Below, piece by piece: positions 42,151 through 50,824 of a stretch of 64,000 nucleotides of DNA. The notes beneath the pieces were generated by a model. It was given only the letters and a program-made list of their open reading frames with translations, searched no databases and was not told where the DNA came from. The first letter of the stretch is position 1; every line of letters starts with the position of its first letter. The DNA is from JALZKA01 sp963701205 (lineage in GTDB: Bacteria > Actinomycetota > Thermoleophilia > Solirubrobacterales > 70-9): positions 1,860,001 through 1,924,000 of the forward strand of contig OY969575.1 of the NCBI GenBank assembly GCA_963701205.1, read 5' to 3'. The position numbers were made by a program, and so were the translations under genes.

Positions 42151-43688
42151 CCGTGCCGGTTCCACCCCCGCGCTCGGCAGATGTGCCGACGCCGCTGCAG
42201 CGCGAACGCGCCACCACGATCTTTGAACGCTCGGTCGCAGGCCGGCGCGCTGCGGTCATGCCCCCCACCGACGTCCCGGAGGTGCCAATTTCAGACCTCA
42301 TCCCGGAGAACTTGCTGAGGCGGACACCGGCCGAGCTGCCCGAGATCGCCGAGCCGGAGATCGTTCGCCATTACAACCGGATCTCGCGCCGGAACTTCGA
42401 CCTGGATACCGGCCCGTATCCGCTTGGCTCGTGCACGATGAAGCACAACCCTCGTTTGAACGAGAAGGTTGCGGCGTTGCCTGGCCACGCGAGGTTGCAC
42501 CCGGCCCAGGATCCCCAGCGCGCCCAGGGCGCGCTTGAGCTGATGTGGAATCTGGAGCGGGCGCTAGTCGAGATCACCGGCTTGCCGCATGTCTCGCTGC
42601 AGCCGTCGGCTGGATCGCATGGCGAGCTGGCGGGCCTGCTCCTGACCCGCGCCTACCACCGCGACAGAGGCGAGGAGCGAACCCGGGTTCTGACTCCAGA
42701 CACCGCCCATGGCACGAATCCGGCAACGGTGACGATGGCGGGCTACGAGGTCGTCAAGGTCGCGACCGCGCCCGACGGCGGGGTGGACTTGGACGATCTG
42801 CGCGACAAGGCAGACGAGACGGTGGCATGCCTGATGCTGACCAACCCGAACACGCTGGGGCTGTTTGACCGCAACATTCGCGAGATCGCCGCGATCACTC
42901 ACGAAGTTGGTGGCACTCTCTATTACGACGGCGCCAACCTGAACGCCGTCATGGGGTGGTCGCGGCCGGGCGACATGGGCTTCGACATCGTCCATCTGAA
43001 CCTGCACAAGTCGTTCTCGCAACCCCACGGCGGCGGCGGCCCCGGCGCCGGGCCAATCGCCGTTTCGGATCGGATTGCCCCGTACCTGCCGGTGCCGCGG
43101 ATCGCTCGCCACGAGGGCGCCAACGGCGCCGGGCCGACCTTTGACCTTGATTACGCGGGCGCGAAGTCGATCGGCCGACTGCGCGGCTTTCAGGGCAACT
43201 TCGGCGTCTTCGTGCGCTCGTATGCCTACATCACCTCGCTTGGAGGCGACGGCTTGAAGGAGGCGTCAGAGACGGCGGTCCTGAATGCCAATTACCTGTT
43301 GGCAAAGCTCCAATCCGGTCGCGCAGCGAAGTATTTGCCGCTCGCGTTCGGCGAGCGTTGCATGCATGAGTTCGTCCTCACGGGCGATCCTGCGGCACGC
43401 GCACTCAAGGTCAAGACGCTCGACATCGCCAAGCGGATGCTGGACTTCGGTTTTCATCCACCGACGATCTACTTCCCGCTCCTGGTCGACGAAGCGCTGA
43501 TGTTCGAGCCAACGGAGACAGAGACGCGAGAATCGCTGGACGAGTTGGCCGAGGCCATCGATCAGATCCTGGCGGAGGCCGAGGAGGATCCCGCGATCCT
43601 CACCCAGGCCCCATACACGACGCCCGTTCGGCGCCTCGACGAGGCCGCCGCCAGCCGCCGCCCCGTCATTCGCCAGCCCTTGAGCTAG
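42147..43688 (+). CDS. gcvPB: glycine dehydrogenase (decarboxylating) subunit 2
   Basis: The 513-residue PLP subunit of P protein carries LGSCTMKHNPRLNEK, SLQPSAGSHGELAGLL, DTAHGTNPATVTMAG and the PLP-lysine region HLNLHKSFSQPHGGGGPGAG. With GcvPA it decarboxylates glycine and loads the aminomethyl group on GcvH. The complete set for glycine cleavage apart from the L protein (dihydrolipoyl dehydrogenase) is present here. Confidence 0.96.
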   Translation: MTVPVPPPRSADVPTPLQRERATTIFERSVAGRRAAVMPPTDVPEVPISDLIPENLLRRTPAELPEIAEPEIVRHYNRISRRNFDLDTGPYPLGSCTMKHNPRLNEKVAALPGHARLHPAQDPQRAQGALELMWNLERALVEITGLPHVSLQPSAGSHGELAGLLLTRAYHRDRGEERTRVLTPDTAHGTNPATVTMAGYEVVKVATAPDGGVDLDDLRDKADETVACLMLTNPNTLGLFDRNIREIAAITHEVGGTLYYDGANLNAVMGWSRPGDMGFDIVHLNLHKSFSQPHGGGGPGAGPIAVSDRIAPYLPVPRIARHEGANGAGPTFDLDYAGAKSIGRLRGFQGNFGVFVRSYAYITSLGGDGLKEASETAVLNANYLLAKLQSGRAAKYLPLAFGERCMHEFVLTGDPAARALKVKTLDIAKRMLDFGFHPPTIYFPLLVDEALMFEPTETETRESLDELAEAIDQILAEAEEDPAILTQAPYTTPVRRLDEAAASRRPVIRQPLS

Positions 43689-43777
43689 GGGTTGACGACC
43701 GGGCATCCGCCGAATCGCGAGCGCGCTTCGTGCCGTTTCCTCGCGCAGGGCTCCGCGCGCCGCAACCCCTGTCTAGC
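43684..43777. terminator. candidate bidirectional terminator/inverted repeat between gcvPB and the NHEJ genes
   Basis: AGCTAGGGGTTG at the end of gcvPB is mirrored by CAACCCCTGTCTAGCT about 68 nt later. Twelve pairs form, with a small bulge in the 3' arm. The long GC-rich spacer can itself fold. It lies exactly between convergent genes but has no U-tract. Confidence 0.3.
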
Positions 43778-43788
43778 TGCGGCCCCCG

Positions 43789-44700
43789 CTATGGACTGCC
43801 GTCGGGAAGTTCCTGCTCAAGGTCCAGGACGGGCGCCAGCAAATCGCCGTGTTCTTCGATTCGCGCCAGCACGTCAGCGGCGGCGAAAACCAGCTCGTCG
43901 TCGCCATTTGCGCCCGCCTCGACTTCAGCCCAGCTCACAGGCGTCGAGACTGTTGGCCGCTCCCGGGCCCGCAGCGAGTAGACAGCCACGGTCGTCTTTG
44001 ATTTCGTGTTCTGGCTCCAATCCACGAGCACCTTGCCCACCCGCAGGCTCTTAGTCATCTTGGAGACGACAAGTCCGGGCTCGGCGCGCTCCAGGGCTTG
44101 GGCAACGGCCCTGGCAAAGGGCTTTGTCTGCTCATAGGTCGCTTCGCCGTTGAGCGGCACGTACACCTGGACGCCCTTGGAGCCCGACGTCTTCGCAAAG
44201 CATTCCATCCCGATCCCGGCGAACAGCTCGCGAACTCGCAGCGCCACCATGCAGCACTCGCGCATCGCGGCAGGCGGGCCCGGATCCAGGTCGAACACCA
44301 CGGCGGTGGGGCTCTCGATGGCATCAACCTTCGAGAGTGAAGGGTGGAGTTCGAGCGCCGCCATCTGCGCGAGCCAGACCAGCGTCGGCCGGTCGTCGCA
44401 AACGACAAAGTCGATCACCCCGACTCGATCCATTCCCACGGGTGCGCTGCGGACCCACTCGGGCGCTCCTTTCGGAATGCGCTTTTCAAAGAAGCGCTGG
44501 CCGTCAACGCCGTCCGGACAGCGAACCCTGGTCAGGGGCCGGTCGGCCAGGTGCGGAATGAGCACCGGGGCGATCCGCGCGTAGTAGTCGATCGTCTCGG
44601 CCTTGGTGGTCTTCGATTTCGGCCAGAAGACCTTGTCGAGGTTGGACAGGGAGATCTCCCGTCCGTCGACCTCTACTACTTCGCGCTCTTCGCCTGCGAT
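43789..44700 (-). CDS. LigD-type NHEJ polymerase (AEP primase family), stand-alone
   Basis: The LigD polymerase fold runs from DGREISLSNLDKVFWP through LADRPLTRVRCPDGVDGQRFFEKR, ALELHPS, the metal-binding VFDLDPGPPA and TSGSKGVQVYVPL. It fills gaps and adds ribonucleotides at double-strand-break ends. The conserved N-terminus lies upstream of the first ATG/GTG/TTG-type codon, a GTG at 44565. No canonical start exists before the preceding in-frame stop. An ATC at 44700 with AGGA 7 nt ahead would give 303 residues beginning AGEEREVVEVDGREI, and a CTG at 44649 is another option. It overlaps the end of ku by 25 bases. Confidence 0.88.
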   Translation of the reverse strand: MAGEEREVVEVDGREISLSNLDKVFWPKSKTTKAETIDYYARIAPVLIPHLADRPLTRVRCPDGVDGQRFFEKRIPKGAPEWVRSAPVGMDRVGVIDFVVCDDRPTLVWLAQMAALELHPSLSKVDAIESPTAVVFDLDPGPPAAMRECCMVALRVRELFAGIGMECFAKTSGSKGVQVYVPLNGEATYEQTKPFARAVAQALERAEPGLVVSKMTKSLRVGKVLVDWSQNTKSKTTVAVYSLRARERPTVSTPVSWAEVEAGANGDDELVFAAADVLARIEEHGDLLAPVLDLEQELPDGSP

Positions 44701-45560
44701 TTCTTCGTCCTGGCAGGTTTCTTCGCGGCAGCTTTTTTTGCCGCCGATGGTTTCTTGGCGCCGCCGGCAAGCGGTTCGGACTTGACCGCGGCAAGGCTCT
44801 CCTCAAGCGCCGCCATCAGGTCGGGCGCGCGCGTGGGCTTCGGGGCCTCGGTTTCAACCTCGATGACCTCGCCCTTGGCCTTGCGCTCGATCAGCGCCAT
44901 CAGCTTCTGGCGGTACTGGTCCTCGTAGGCTGCCGGGTCGAACTCGCCGGAGAGGGAGTCGATCAATTGCTTGGCCATCTCGACCTCGGCCTTGCGCGGC
45001 TTCTCGCCGGCAACCTCCTCGAGGATCTCAGCGATCTCATTGGTGGAGACAACCTCGTCGGCAAAGCGCATCGTTGCCATCGTCAAAACGCCGTTCATCG
45101 GTCTGATCGCGGCCAGGTTCTCCTTGTTGCGCAGGACGAAGCGTGCGATCGCGACCTTGCCCTGCTCGCTCATCGCCTTAGTCAGCAGCGCGTAGGCCTT
45201 CTCGGCGCCCTTGTCGGGGCCGAGGTAATAGGGGTGGTCGAAGTAGATCGGGTCGATCTGGCCGAGATCGACGAAGTCGTGGATCTCGATCGCCCTGCTC
45301 TTTTTGGGATCGACCTCCTCGAGGTCGGCCTTGGTGATCATCACGTATTGCTCAGGCGCAATCTCGTAGCCCTTGACGATGTTGTCGTAGGAGACCTCCT
45401 CGCCATCGGCCTCGGCCACGCGCTTGTGGCGGATCCGGGATCCGTCGGAGTCGCGAATCTCGCGAAACGAGATCGACTTCTTGGAGACGGCGCTGTAGAG
45501 CTTGACGGGCACGTTCAGGAGCCCGAATGAGATTGAGCCTGTCCAGATAGCGCGGGGCAT
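44676..45560 (-). CDS. ku: bacterial Ku, DNA end-binding protein
   Basis: The 294-residue protein opens with MPRAIWTGSISFGLLNVPVKLYSAV and has the Ku core (EISDSDG-type loop, GYEIAPEQYVMITKADLEEV, FDHPYYLGPDKGAEKAYALL, IRPMNGVLTMATMRFADEV). The Lys/Ala-rich C-terminal tail (AAKKAAAKKPARTKKSQAK) is typical of DNA-bridging extensions. Ku homodimers hold broken ends and recruit LigD activities. Both other NHEJ genes flank it on the same strand. Confidence 0.96.
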   Translation of the reverse strand: MPRAIWTGSISFGLLNVPVKLYSAVSKKSISFREIRDSDGSRIRHKRVAEADGEEVSYDNIVKGYEIAPEQYVMITKADLEEVDPKKSRAIEIHDFVDLGQIDPIYFDHPYYLGPDKGAEKAYALLTKAMSEQGKVAIARFVLRNKENLAAIRPMNGVLTMATMRFADEVVSTNEIAEILEEVAGEKPRKAEVEMAKQLIDSLSGEFDPAAYEDQYRQKLMALIERKAKGEVIEVETEAPKPTRAPDLMAALEESLAAVKSEPLAGGAKKPSAAKKAAAKKPARTKKSQAKSAK

Positions 45561-45640
45561 AAGAAGGAGTGTTTCGAGGTTAGCCTTCGGACTCCGCTCG
45601 GGCGGTGGCCGCGAAACGGATCTTGCGCTTGTGGCCGCCG

Positions 45641-46678
45641 TCAGCTCTCCCGCACGACCTCACGCGGCGCCTTGTCATCGCGCAGCCCCTTGAACGACGG
45701 CTGGCGCAGGGTGCCTTCCCGGGTCCACTCGGTGAACTCAACTTCGCAGACAAGCGCGGGCTCGACCCACACGGGCCCGGCGCCACGCTCGCGTGCGCGC
45801 GCCTTGTACTTCAGCCGTGGATCCTCGCCAAGTTCGAACGGCGGATCCTCGACGCGAAGCGGCTCCAACAGGTCGGTCAGGTAGCGCAGCATCTCATCGG
45901 TGAAACCCGTACCGACGCCCCCCGCATAGACGAGGCGTTGGTCGCGACCCAGGCTTTTGGCCTCCGCGGGCGTCGAGTCCCAGTGGCCGACCAGCAGCGA
46001 ACCGACCCCGCCGCGACGAGCCCCGTCGCCCGGCATGAAAGCCCCGATCACCAGTTCTTGGCCCTTGCGAGCGCGCACCTTGACCCAGTCAGCGCTGCGC
46101 CTGCCGGGCCGGTAGGTGCTGCCGAGGCGCTTGGCCACGATGCCCTCCAGCCCCTGCGCACGGGCCGCGGCCAAGAACTCTGAGCCCGGGCCGGGATGGT
46201 GGGCGGGCGCCCGCCAAACGCCGTCGGTCGCTGCGTCAAGGCCGAGCTCGTCCAGAATGCTCCGACGCTCCTCATAGGGCCTGGCGATGATGGGTTTGCC
46301 GTCGAGCGCCAGCACATCGAACGCTATGAACGTCACCGGCACCTCGCGGGCGCGGCGCTCAATCGTCTCCGGGCGCGTGAGGCCCATGCGGCGCTGAAGG
46401 GCCTGGAAGCTCGGCCTGCCCGCATCGTCAAGCGCGACCACCTCACCATCGAGCAGGATGTCGCGACGGGCGAGCGCCTCGATCGCGCCCGTCAGTTCCG
46501 GATAACGATCGCTCGCGTCCTTGCCGGTTCTGCTCGCGATGCGAAGGCGGCCGTCGCCGATGGCTGCCAGTGCGCGGACACCGTCCCACTTGATCTCGAA
46601 CGCCCAGCCTTCGCCCTCCGGCGGAGACTTTGCCGTCCTCGCCAGCATCGGCTCAACTGGATGGGGCAGGTCGGTCAC
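45641..46678 (-). CDS. ATP-dependent DNA ligase (LigD ligase-domain/LigC type)
   Basis: The 345-residue protein has an adenylation domain with the nucleotidyl lysine in FEIKWDGVRA (Lys30), DGEVVALDDAGRPSF, EGIVAKRLGSTYRPGRRS and WVKVRARKGQELVIGAF, then an OB-fold domain. With Ku and the separate polymerase it makes a three-gene NHEJ set instead of one multidomain LigD. No phosphoesterase domain gene is seen. GTG at 46678 (MTDLPHP) is chosen over ATG at 46696, because a -10-like GATAAT on this strand ends 7 nt before it. Confidence 0.93.
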   Translation of the reverse strand: MTDLPHPVEPMLARTAKSPPEGEGWAFEIKWDGVRALAAIGDGRLRIASRTGKDASDRYPELTGAIEALARRDILLDGEVVALDDAGRPSFQALQRRMGLTRPETIERRAREVPVTFIAFDVLALDGKPIIARPYEERRSILDELGLDAATDGVWRAPAHHPGPGSEFLAAARAQGLEGIVAKRLGSTYRPGRRSADWVKVRARKGQELVIGAFMPGDGARRGGVGSLLVGHWDSTPAEAKSLGRDQRLVYAGGVGTGFTDEMLRYLTDLLEPLRVEDPPFELGEDPRLKYKARARERGAGPVWVEPALVCEVEFTEWTREGTLRQPSFKGLRDDKAPREVVRES

Positions 46679-46684
46679 CCCTCC

Positions 46685-46710
46685 GATTATCCGCATTGCC
46701 TTGGATAATC
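46685..46710. promoter_or_regulatory. symmetric divergent promoter with interleaved inverted repeats
   Basis: GATTATCC (46685-46692) and GGATAATC (46703-46710) form a perfect 8-bp dyad around 10 bp. Each arm contains an outward-reading GATAAT that resembles a -10 box: 8 nt before the ATG at 46718 on the plus strand and 7 nt before the GTG at 46678 on the minus strand. A second repeat, GCATTGC (46693-46699) and GCAATGC (46715-46721), is interleaved with the first. Confidence 0.55.
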
Positions 46711-46717
46711 AAACGCA

Positions 46718-47377
46718 ATGCTCTTCGCGTTGCAGGACGTATCGCTCGACCGGGGCGGCAACCGTGTCCTTGACGGCCTCGATCTCGAGATTCGCGAGGG
46801 TGCATCCTGCCTGGTCGGACCGTCCGGTTCCGGGAAGTCAACGATCCTGCGCCTGCTCAACCGGCTGGTTGATCCGGGGGCGGGAACGGTCCTGTACGCC
46901 GGTACCGACATTCGCGAGCGCGATCCCCGAGCGCTGCGGCGCGAGGTGTGCCTCGTACCCCAGCTACCCGCCTTGATCGACGGCAGCGTTGCCGACAACA
47001 TTCGATTCGCAGCATCGTTCGGTCAGATCGAGCCGGACATTCGCAGGGTCCTGCGGCTTGGTGGCCTCGACGCCGGATTCGCAGATCGCGATGCTTCGCG
47101 GATCTCGGTTGGCGAACAGCAACGGGTGATGCTTGCCCGAGCGCTAGCGCTTGAACCCAAGGTCCTGCTGTTGGACGAGCCGACGTCGGCGCTCGACGAG
47201 GATGCTCGCGACGCCGTTGAGGGTGCATTGGCCGAGCTGCATGGCGAATCCCAGATCTCGACGGTCGTCGTAACCCACGACCCGGCCCAGGCGCGACGCC
47301 TTGGCGAGTGGATCGTGCGGATTGATGACGGGAAGGCGATCGGTCAGGGCCCTGCTTCGGAGGTGCTGTCGCCATGA
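46718..47377 (+). CDS. ABC transporter ATPase, FetA-like
   Basis: The 219-residue ATPase has Walker A GPSGSGKSTIL, Q-loop VPQLPALIDGSV, signature ISVGEQQRVMLARAL and Walker B VLLLDEPTSALD. It is paired by a 4-bp overlap with a FetB-type permease. FetAB of E. coli is linked to iron export and oxidative stress resistance. Probably read from a leaderless message. Confidence 0.85.
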   Translation: MLFALQDVSLDRGGNRVLDGLDLEIREGASCLVGPSGSGKSTILRLLNRLVDPGAGTVLYAGTDIRERDPRALRREVCLVPQLPALIDGSVADNIRFAASFGQIEPDIRRVLRLGGLDAGFADRDASRISVGEQQRVMLARALALEPKVLLLDEPTSALDEDARDAVEGALAELHGESQISTVVVTHDPAQARRLGEWIVRIDDGKAIGQGPASEVLSP

Positions 47378-48150
47378 CTTCCGCCATCGACGTCAGCCTT
47401 GGCGAGGTCGCCGCCAGCCTGGCGCTGATCGCGGTTGCGATTGCCGTTTCGCGCTGGCGCCGCGCCGAGCTTGAGGGCGACATCGCGGTCGCGGTGGTGC
47501 GCTCGATGCTCCAGCTCTTTGCGATCGGCTACGTGATCCAGGCGATCTTCGACGAGGACAGCCTTTGGCTCGTCGCCGGGCTGGTCGTGGTGATGGTCGT
47601 GTTCGGTGCCTACACGGCTCGCGCGCGGGCCCAGGGCGTTCCCGGCGCCCTGATCCCGCTGCTCATCGCACTTTCGCTGGCGGCCGTGGCCACGATTGGA
47701 CTTGTGCTGGCGCTCGGCATCTTCGAGCCCGAACCGCGCTACCTCGTTCCCGTCGGCGGGATGGTGATCGGCAACGCGATGACCGCGGCCGCGGTGGCGC
47801 TAAATCGCCTTGGCGACGACGTCAAGGAGTCCGCCGGCCGCATCGAGGCGACGCTGGCCCTGGGGGCAAGCGCGTCGCAGGCCGTTGCGCCGATCGTTCG
47901 CCGCAGCGTCCGTTCGGGAATGATCACCCTGGTCGATTCGACCAAGACGACCGGCCTGATCTTCTTCCCCGGAACGATGGTTGGGATGCTGCTTGCGGGG
48001 GCTGACCCAACCGACGCGGTTCGGCTCCAGCTGATCTTGTTGTGGGTCCTACTTGGCAGCGTCTCGATTTCCGCGCTGACGGCGACCGGACTTGCCTATC
48101 GCAACTTCTTCACCGACGCGCACCAGCTCCGTGACATCGCGGATTCCTAG
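47374..48150 (+). CDS. FetB-like ABC permease (UPF0014 family)
   Basis: The 258-residue protein has about 7 helices and the UPF0014 motifs RSMLQLFAIGYVIQAIF, PVGGMVIGNAMTAAAVALNRL and LALGASASQAVAPIVRRSVRSGMI, then DSTKTTGLIFFPGTMVGMLLAGADP. It forms an exporter with the preceding ATPase, probably for iron or another metal by family analogy. Confidence 0.9.
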   Translation: MTSAIDVSLGEVAASLALIAVAIAVSRWRRAELEGDIAVAVVRSMLQLFAIGYVIQAIFDEDSLWLVAGLVVVMVVFGAYTARARAQGVPGALIPLLIALSLAAVATIGLVLALGIFEPEPRYLVPVGGMVIGNAMTAAAVALNRLGDDVKESAGRIEATLALGASASQAVAPIVRRSVRSGMITLVDSTKTTGLIFFPGTMVGMLLAGADPTDAVRLQLILLWVLLGSVSISALTATGLAYRNFFTDAHQLRDIADS

Positions 48151-48177
48151 AGCGCGGATCGCTGCCAGACTGGTCTC

Positions 48178-49776
48178 GTGACCCGGACTCAGCGCCTGAC
48201 CCTGATTGCGGCCATCATGGGATCGACGGTCGTGTTCTTGGATTCGACCGTGGTCAACGTCGCCCTGCCGGCGATCTCGGCCGACCTCGACGCCGGGCTC
48301 TCAAGCCAGCAGTGGGTTGTGGAGTCCTACCTGCTGGCGCTGGTCGCGCTGCTTTTGGTTGGCGGCATGCTGGGCGATACGTACGGGCGCCGCAGGATGT
48401 TCCTGATCGGGCTCACCGGGTTTGCGATCACATCGGTGCTTTGTGCCCTGGCGCCAGCCGATGAATTCCTGATCATCGCGAGAGGCCTGCAGGGGATTGC
48501 AGGCGCGCTCTTGGTCCCAGGGTCGCTTGCGCTCGTGGCGTCGGCTTTTCACGGCGCCGCCCGCGGCGCCGCCGTGGGAAGCTGGACCGCTTGGACCGGA
48601 ATCGCGACGGTGATCGGTCCGGCCGGTGGGGGGTTTTTGGTCGATGAGCTCGATTGGCGCTGGATCTTCTGGCTCAACCTTCCCCTGATCGCGGCAACGG
48701 TTTGGCTCACGCTGGACGCGGTCGAGGAAAGCCGCGACCCGGAGTCGGTGCCGGGGATTGACTGGGCGGGCATTGGCCTGTCGGCGCTTGGCTTGGGCGG
48801 CCCGGTCTTTGCGTTGGTCGAACAGCCGCACTACGGCTGGGGAGACCCGCGGGTGCTGATTCCGCTGGTTGGCGGCATAGCCCTGTTCGCGCTCTTTTTG
48901 CGACACGAGGCGCGCGCGCAACACCCCATGCTCGACCTTGCCCTTTTCCGGATCCGCAATTTTTGGGTCACCAACCTGGTCACGCTCCAGGTTTATGCCG
49001 GGCTGATCGGCGGGTTCTTCTTCGTCACCCTGTTCCTCCAGCAGACGGTGGGTTACTCGGCTCTGGAGGCTGGTCTGGCGACCACTCCGATTTCCGTGAT
49101 CCTGTTCGCGCTGTCGTCGCGCTTCGGGCGGATCGCATCGGGGGTGGGCCCACGGCTGCCGATGACCCTCGGCCCGATCGTCGGCGGTGTGGGAATGCTG
49201 ATGATGCTCCGGATCGGGTCGGATCCGTCCTACCTTGGTGAGGTCCTGCCGGCGGTTGTTGTCTTTGGTCTCGGCCTGGCGGCGACCGTGGCGCCGCTGA
49301 CGGCGACCGTCCTCGACTCGGTCGAAGAGCGCCACGCCGGTGTCGCGTCGGGGGTCAACAATGGCGTTGCCAGGGTCGCGGGGTTGCTTGCCATCGCGAT
49401 CCTTGGCGCCGTGATTTCCGCCACGTTCACGTCGAAGCTCGACGACGCGCTACCTCCAGGGTCGTTGTCGGGCGCCGGCGCCAGCGCCGTTGCCGAGGTT
49501 CGCGACATTCCGCTCGGCGCAGCGGTGACGGACTCGCTTGCGCCCGGCGAAGCGGCTGCAGTCGCCAAGGCGGTGAGCGACGCATCGACGGACGCTTTTC
49601 ACCTTGCAATCGGCATCTCGGGAGCCCTGCTGATCCTTGGTGGTCTCGTCGCCGGCGCCGGGGTTGAAAATCCGACGCGGCGCGGGCGCTACCCGGCTCC
49701 GCTGGCAGCGACGGCAGGCGACTGTGGTCACGAGGCCGGGGTCGGCGACCTCGTCCCACTAGATTCCGCGGCGTGA
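48178..49776 (+). CDS. MFS multidrug exporter, DHA2 (EmrB/QacA) family
   Basis: The 532-residue protein has 14 predicted helices. It shows the DHA2 signature LDSTVVNVALPAISADL, GGMLGDTYGRRRMF, and the motif C region PAGGGFLVDELDWRWIFWLNLPL. It would export drugs or small toxic compounds by proton exchange; the substrate is unknown. GTG start. The stop overlaps trpS by 4 bp. Confidence 0.9.
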   Translation: MTRTQRLTLIAAIMGSTVVFLDSTVVNVALPAISADLDAGLSSQQWVVESYLLALVALLLVGGMLGDTYGRRRMFLIGLTGFAITSVLCALAPADEFLIIARGLQGIAGALLVPGSLALVASAFHGAARGAAVGSWTAWTGIATVIGPAGGGFLVDELDWRWIFWLNLPLIAATVWLTLDAVEESRDPESVPGIDWAGIGLSALGLGGPVFALVEQPHYGWGDPRVLIPLVGGIALFALFLRHEARAQHPMLDLALFRIRNFWVTNLVTLQVYAGLIGGFFFVTLFLQQTVGYSALEAGLATTPISVILFALSSRFGRIASGVGPRLPMTLGPIVGGVGMLMMLRIGSDPSYLGEVLPAVVVFGLGLAATVAPLTATVLDSVEERHAGVASGVNNGVARVAGLLAIAILGAVISATFTSKLDDALPPGSLSGAGASAVAEVRDIPLGAAVTDSLAPGEAAAVAKAVSDASTDAFHLAIGISGALLILGGLVAGAGVENPTRRGRYPAPLAATAGDCGHEAGVGDLVPLDSAA

Positions 49777-50792
49777 GCGCCAACCGAATCTTCAGCGGGA
49801 TTCAGCCGACCGGCAGAAAGCACCTTGGCAACTACATCGGTGCGATCCGCCAGTACGTCGAAGGCCAGGATCGCGCTGGCGCCGGCGAGGCGATCTACTG
49901 CATCGTGGACTTGCACGCGCTCTCCGTTGCCTACGACCCCGCCGAACTGCGCGAACGGCTCTACGACACGACGGCCGTGCTGTTTGCCGCGGGGATCGAT
50001 CCCGAGCGGTCGATCGTCTTCCGTCAGTCAGACGTTCGTGAACACACCGAGCTCTGCTGGCTGCTCTCCGCCGTCACCGCCCATGGCGATCTCAACCGCA
50101 TGAATCAGTTCAAGGAGAAATCTGCCAAGCAGCGCGAGCTCGTTTCCGCCGCGCTCTTCGCCTACCCCGTCCTGCAGGCGGCAGACGTCCTTGCGTATCG
50201 CGCCGGTGAGGTGCCCGTTGGCGACGATCAGCGCCAGCACGTGGAGCTGATGCGCGAGATCGCCCGCCGCTTCAACGAGCGCTTCGCGCCGGGGCGACCG
50301 ATCCTGGTCGAGCCGGAGCACCGAATTCCCACCGTGGGCGCGCGAATCATGGACCTTCAGGATCCCACCCAGAAGATGTCAACGACCGCGGGTACCGAGC
50401 GCGGGACGGTCTTGGTTTTGGACGAGCCGGACGTGATCGCCAAGAAGTTCCGCAGTGCGGTGACGGATTCCGGCGACGAGGTTCGCCGCGGCGAGGGCAA
50501 GGAGGGCATCGCAAACCTGATCGACATCCTGGCCGTGATTCAAGGTCAGACGCCGGAGCAAATTGAGGCCGAGTTTGCCGCGACCCGCTACGGGGAGTTC
50601 AAAGGAGCGGTGGCCGACGCGGTGATCGGGTATCTGGAACCGGTGCAGGCTCGCTACGGCGAACTGCGAGCCGATCAGTCCCAGCTCGAGACATTGCTTT
50701 CGTCGGGGGCTGATCGGGCCCGTTCGATCGCCGCCGAAACGCTTGCCGACGTACGAGCGGCGATGGGCGTAGGCGCCCCGTCGGCGCCGTAA
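49773..50792 (+). CDS. trpS: tryptophanyl-tRNA synthetase
   Basis: The 339-residue class I synthetase has the opening SGIQPTGRKHLGNYIGA with the HIGH-equivalent, IVDLHALSV, YPVLQAADVLAYRAGEVPVGDDQRQH and the KMSKS-equivalent KMSTT. Although the GTG overlaps the MFS stop, TAGATT lies 7 nt before it, so trpS may also have its own leaderless promoter. Confidence 0.96.
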   Translation: MSANRIFSGIQPTGRKHLGNYIGAIRQYVEGQDRAGAGEAIYCIVDLHALSVAYDPAELRERLYDTTAVLFAAGIDPERSIVFRQSDVREHTELCWLLSAVTAHGDLNRMNQFKEKSAKQRELVSAALFAYPVLQAADVLAYRAGEVPVGDDQRQHVELMREIARRFNERFAPGRPILVEPEHRIPTVGARIMDLQDPTQKMSTTAGTERGTVLVLDEPDVIAKKFRSAVTDSGDEVRRGEGKEGIANLIDILAVIQGQTPEQIEAEFAATRYGEFKGAVADAVIGYLEPVQARYGELRADQSQLETLLSSGADRARSIAAETLADVRAAMGVGAPSAP

Positions 50793-50824
50793 GCACGTCC
50801 AGCGCGAGCCCTAAGCTCTGCGCG

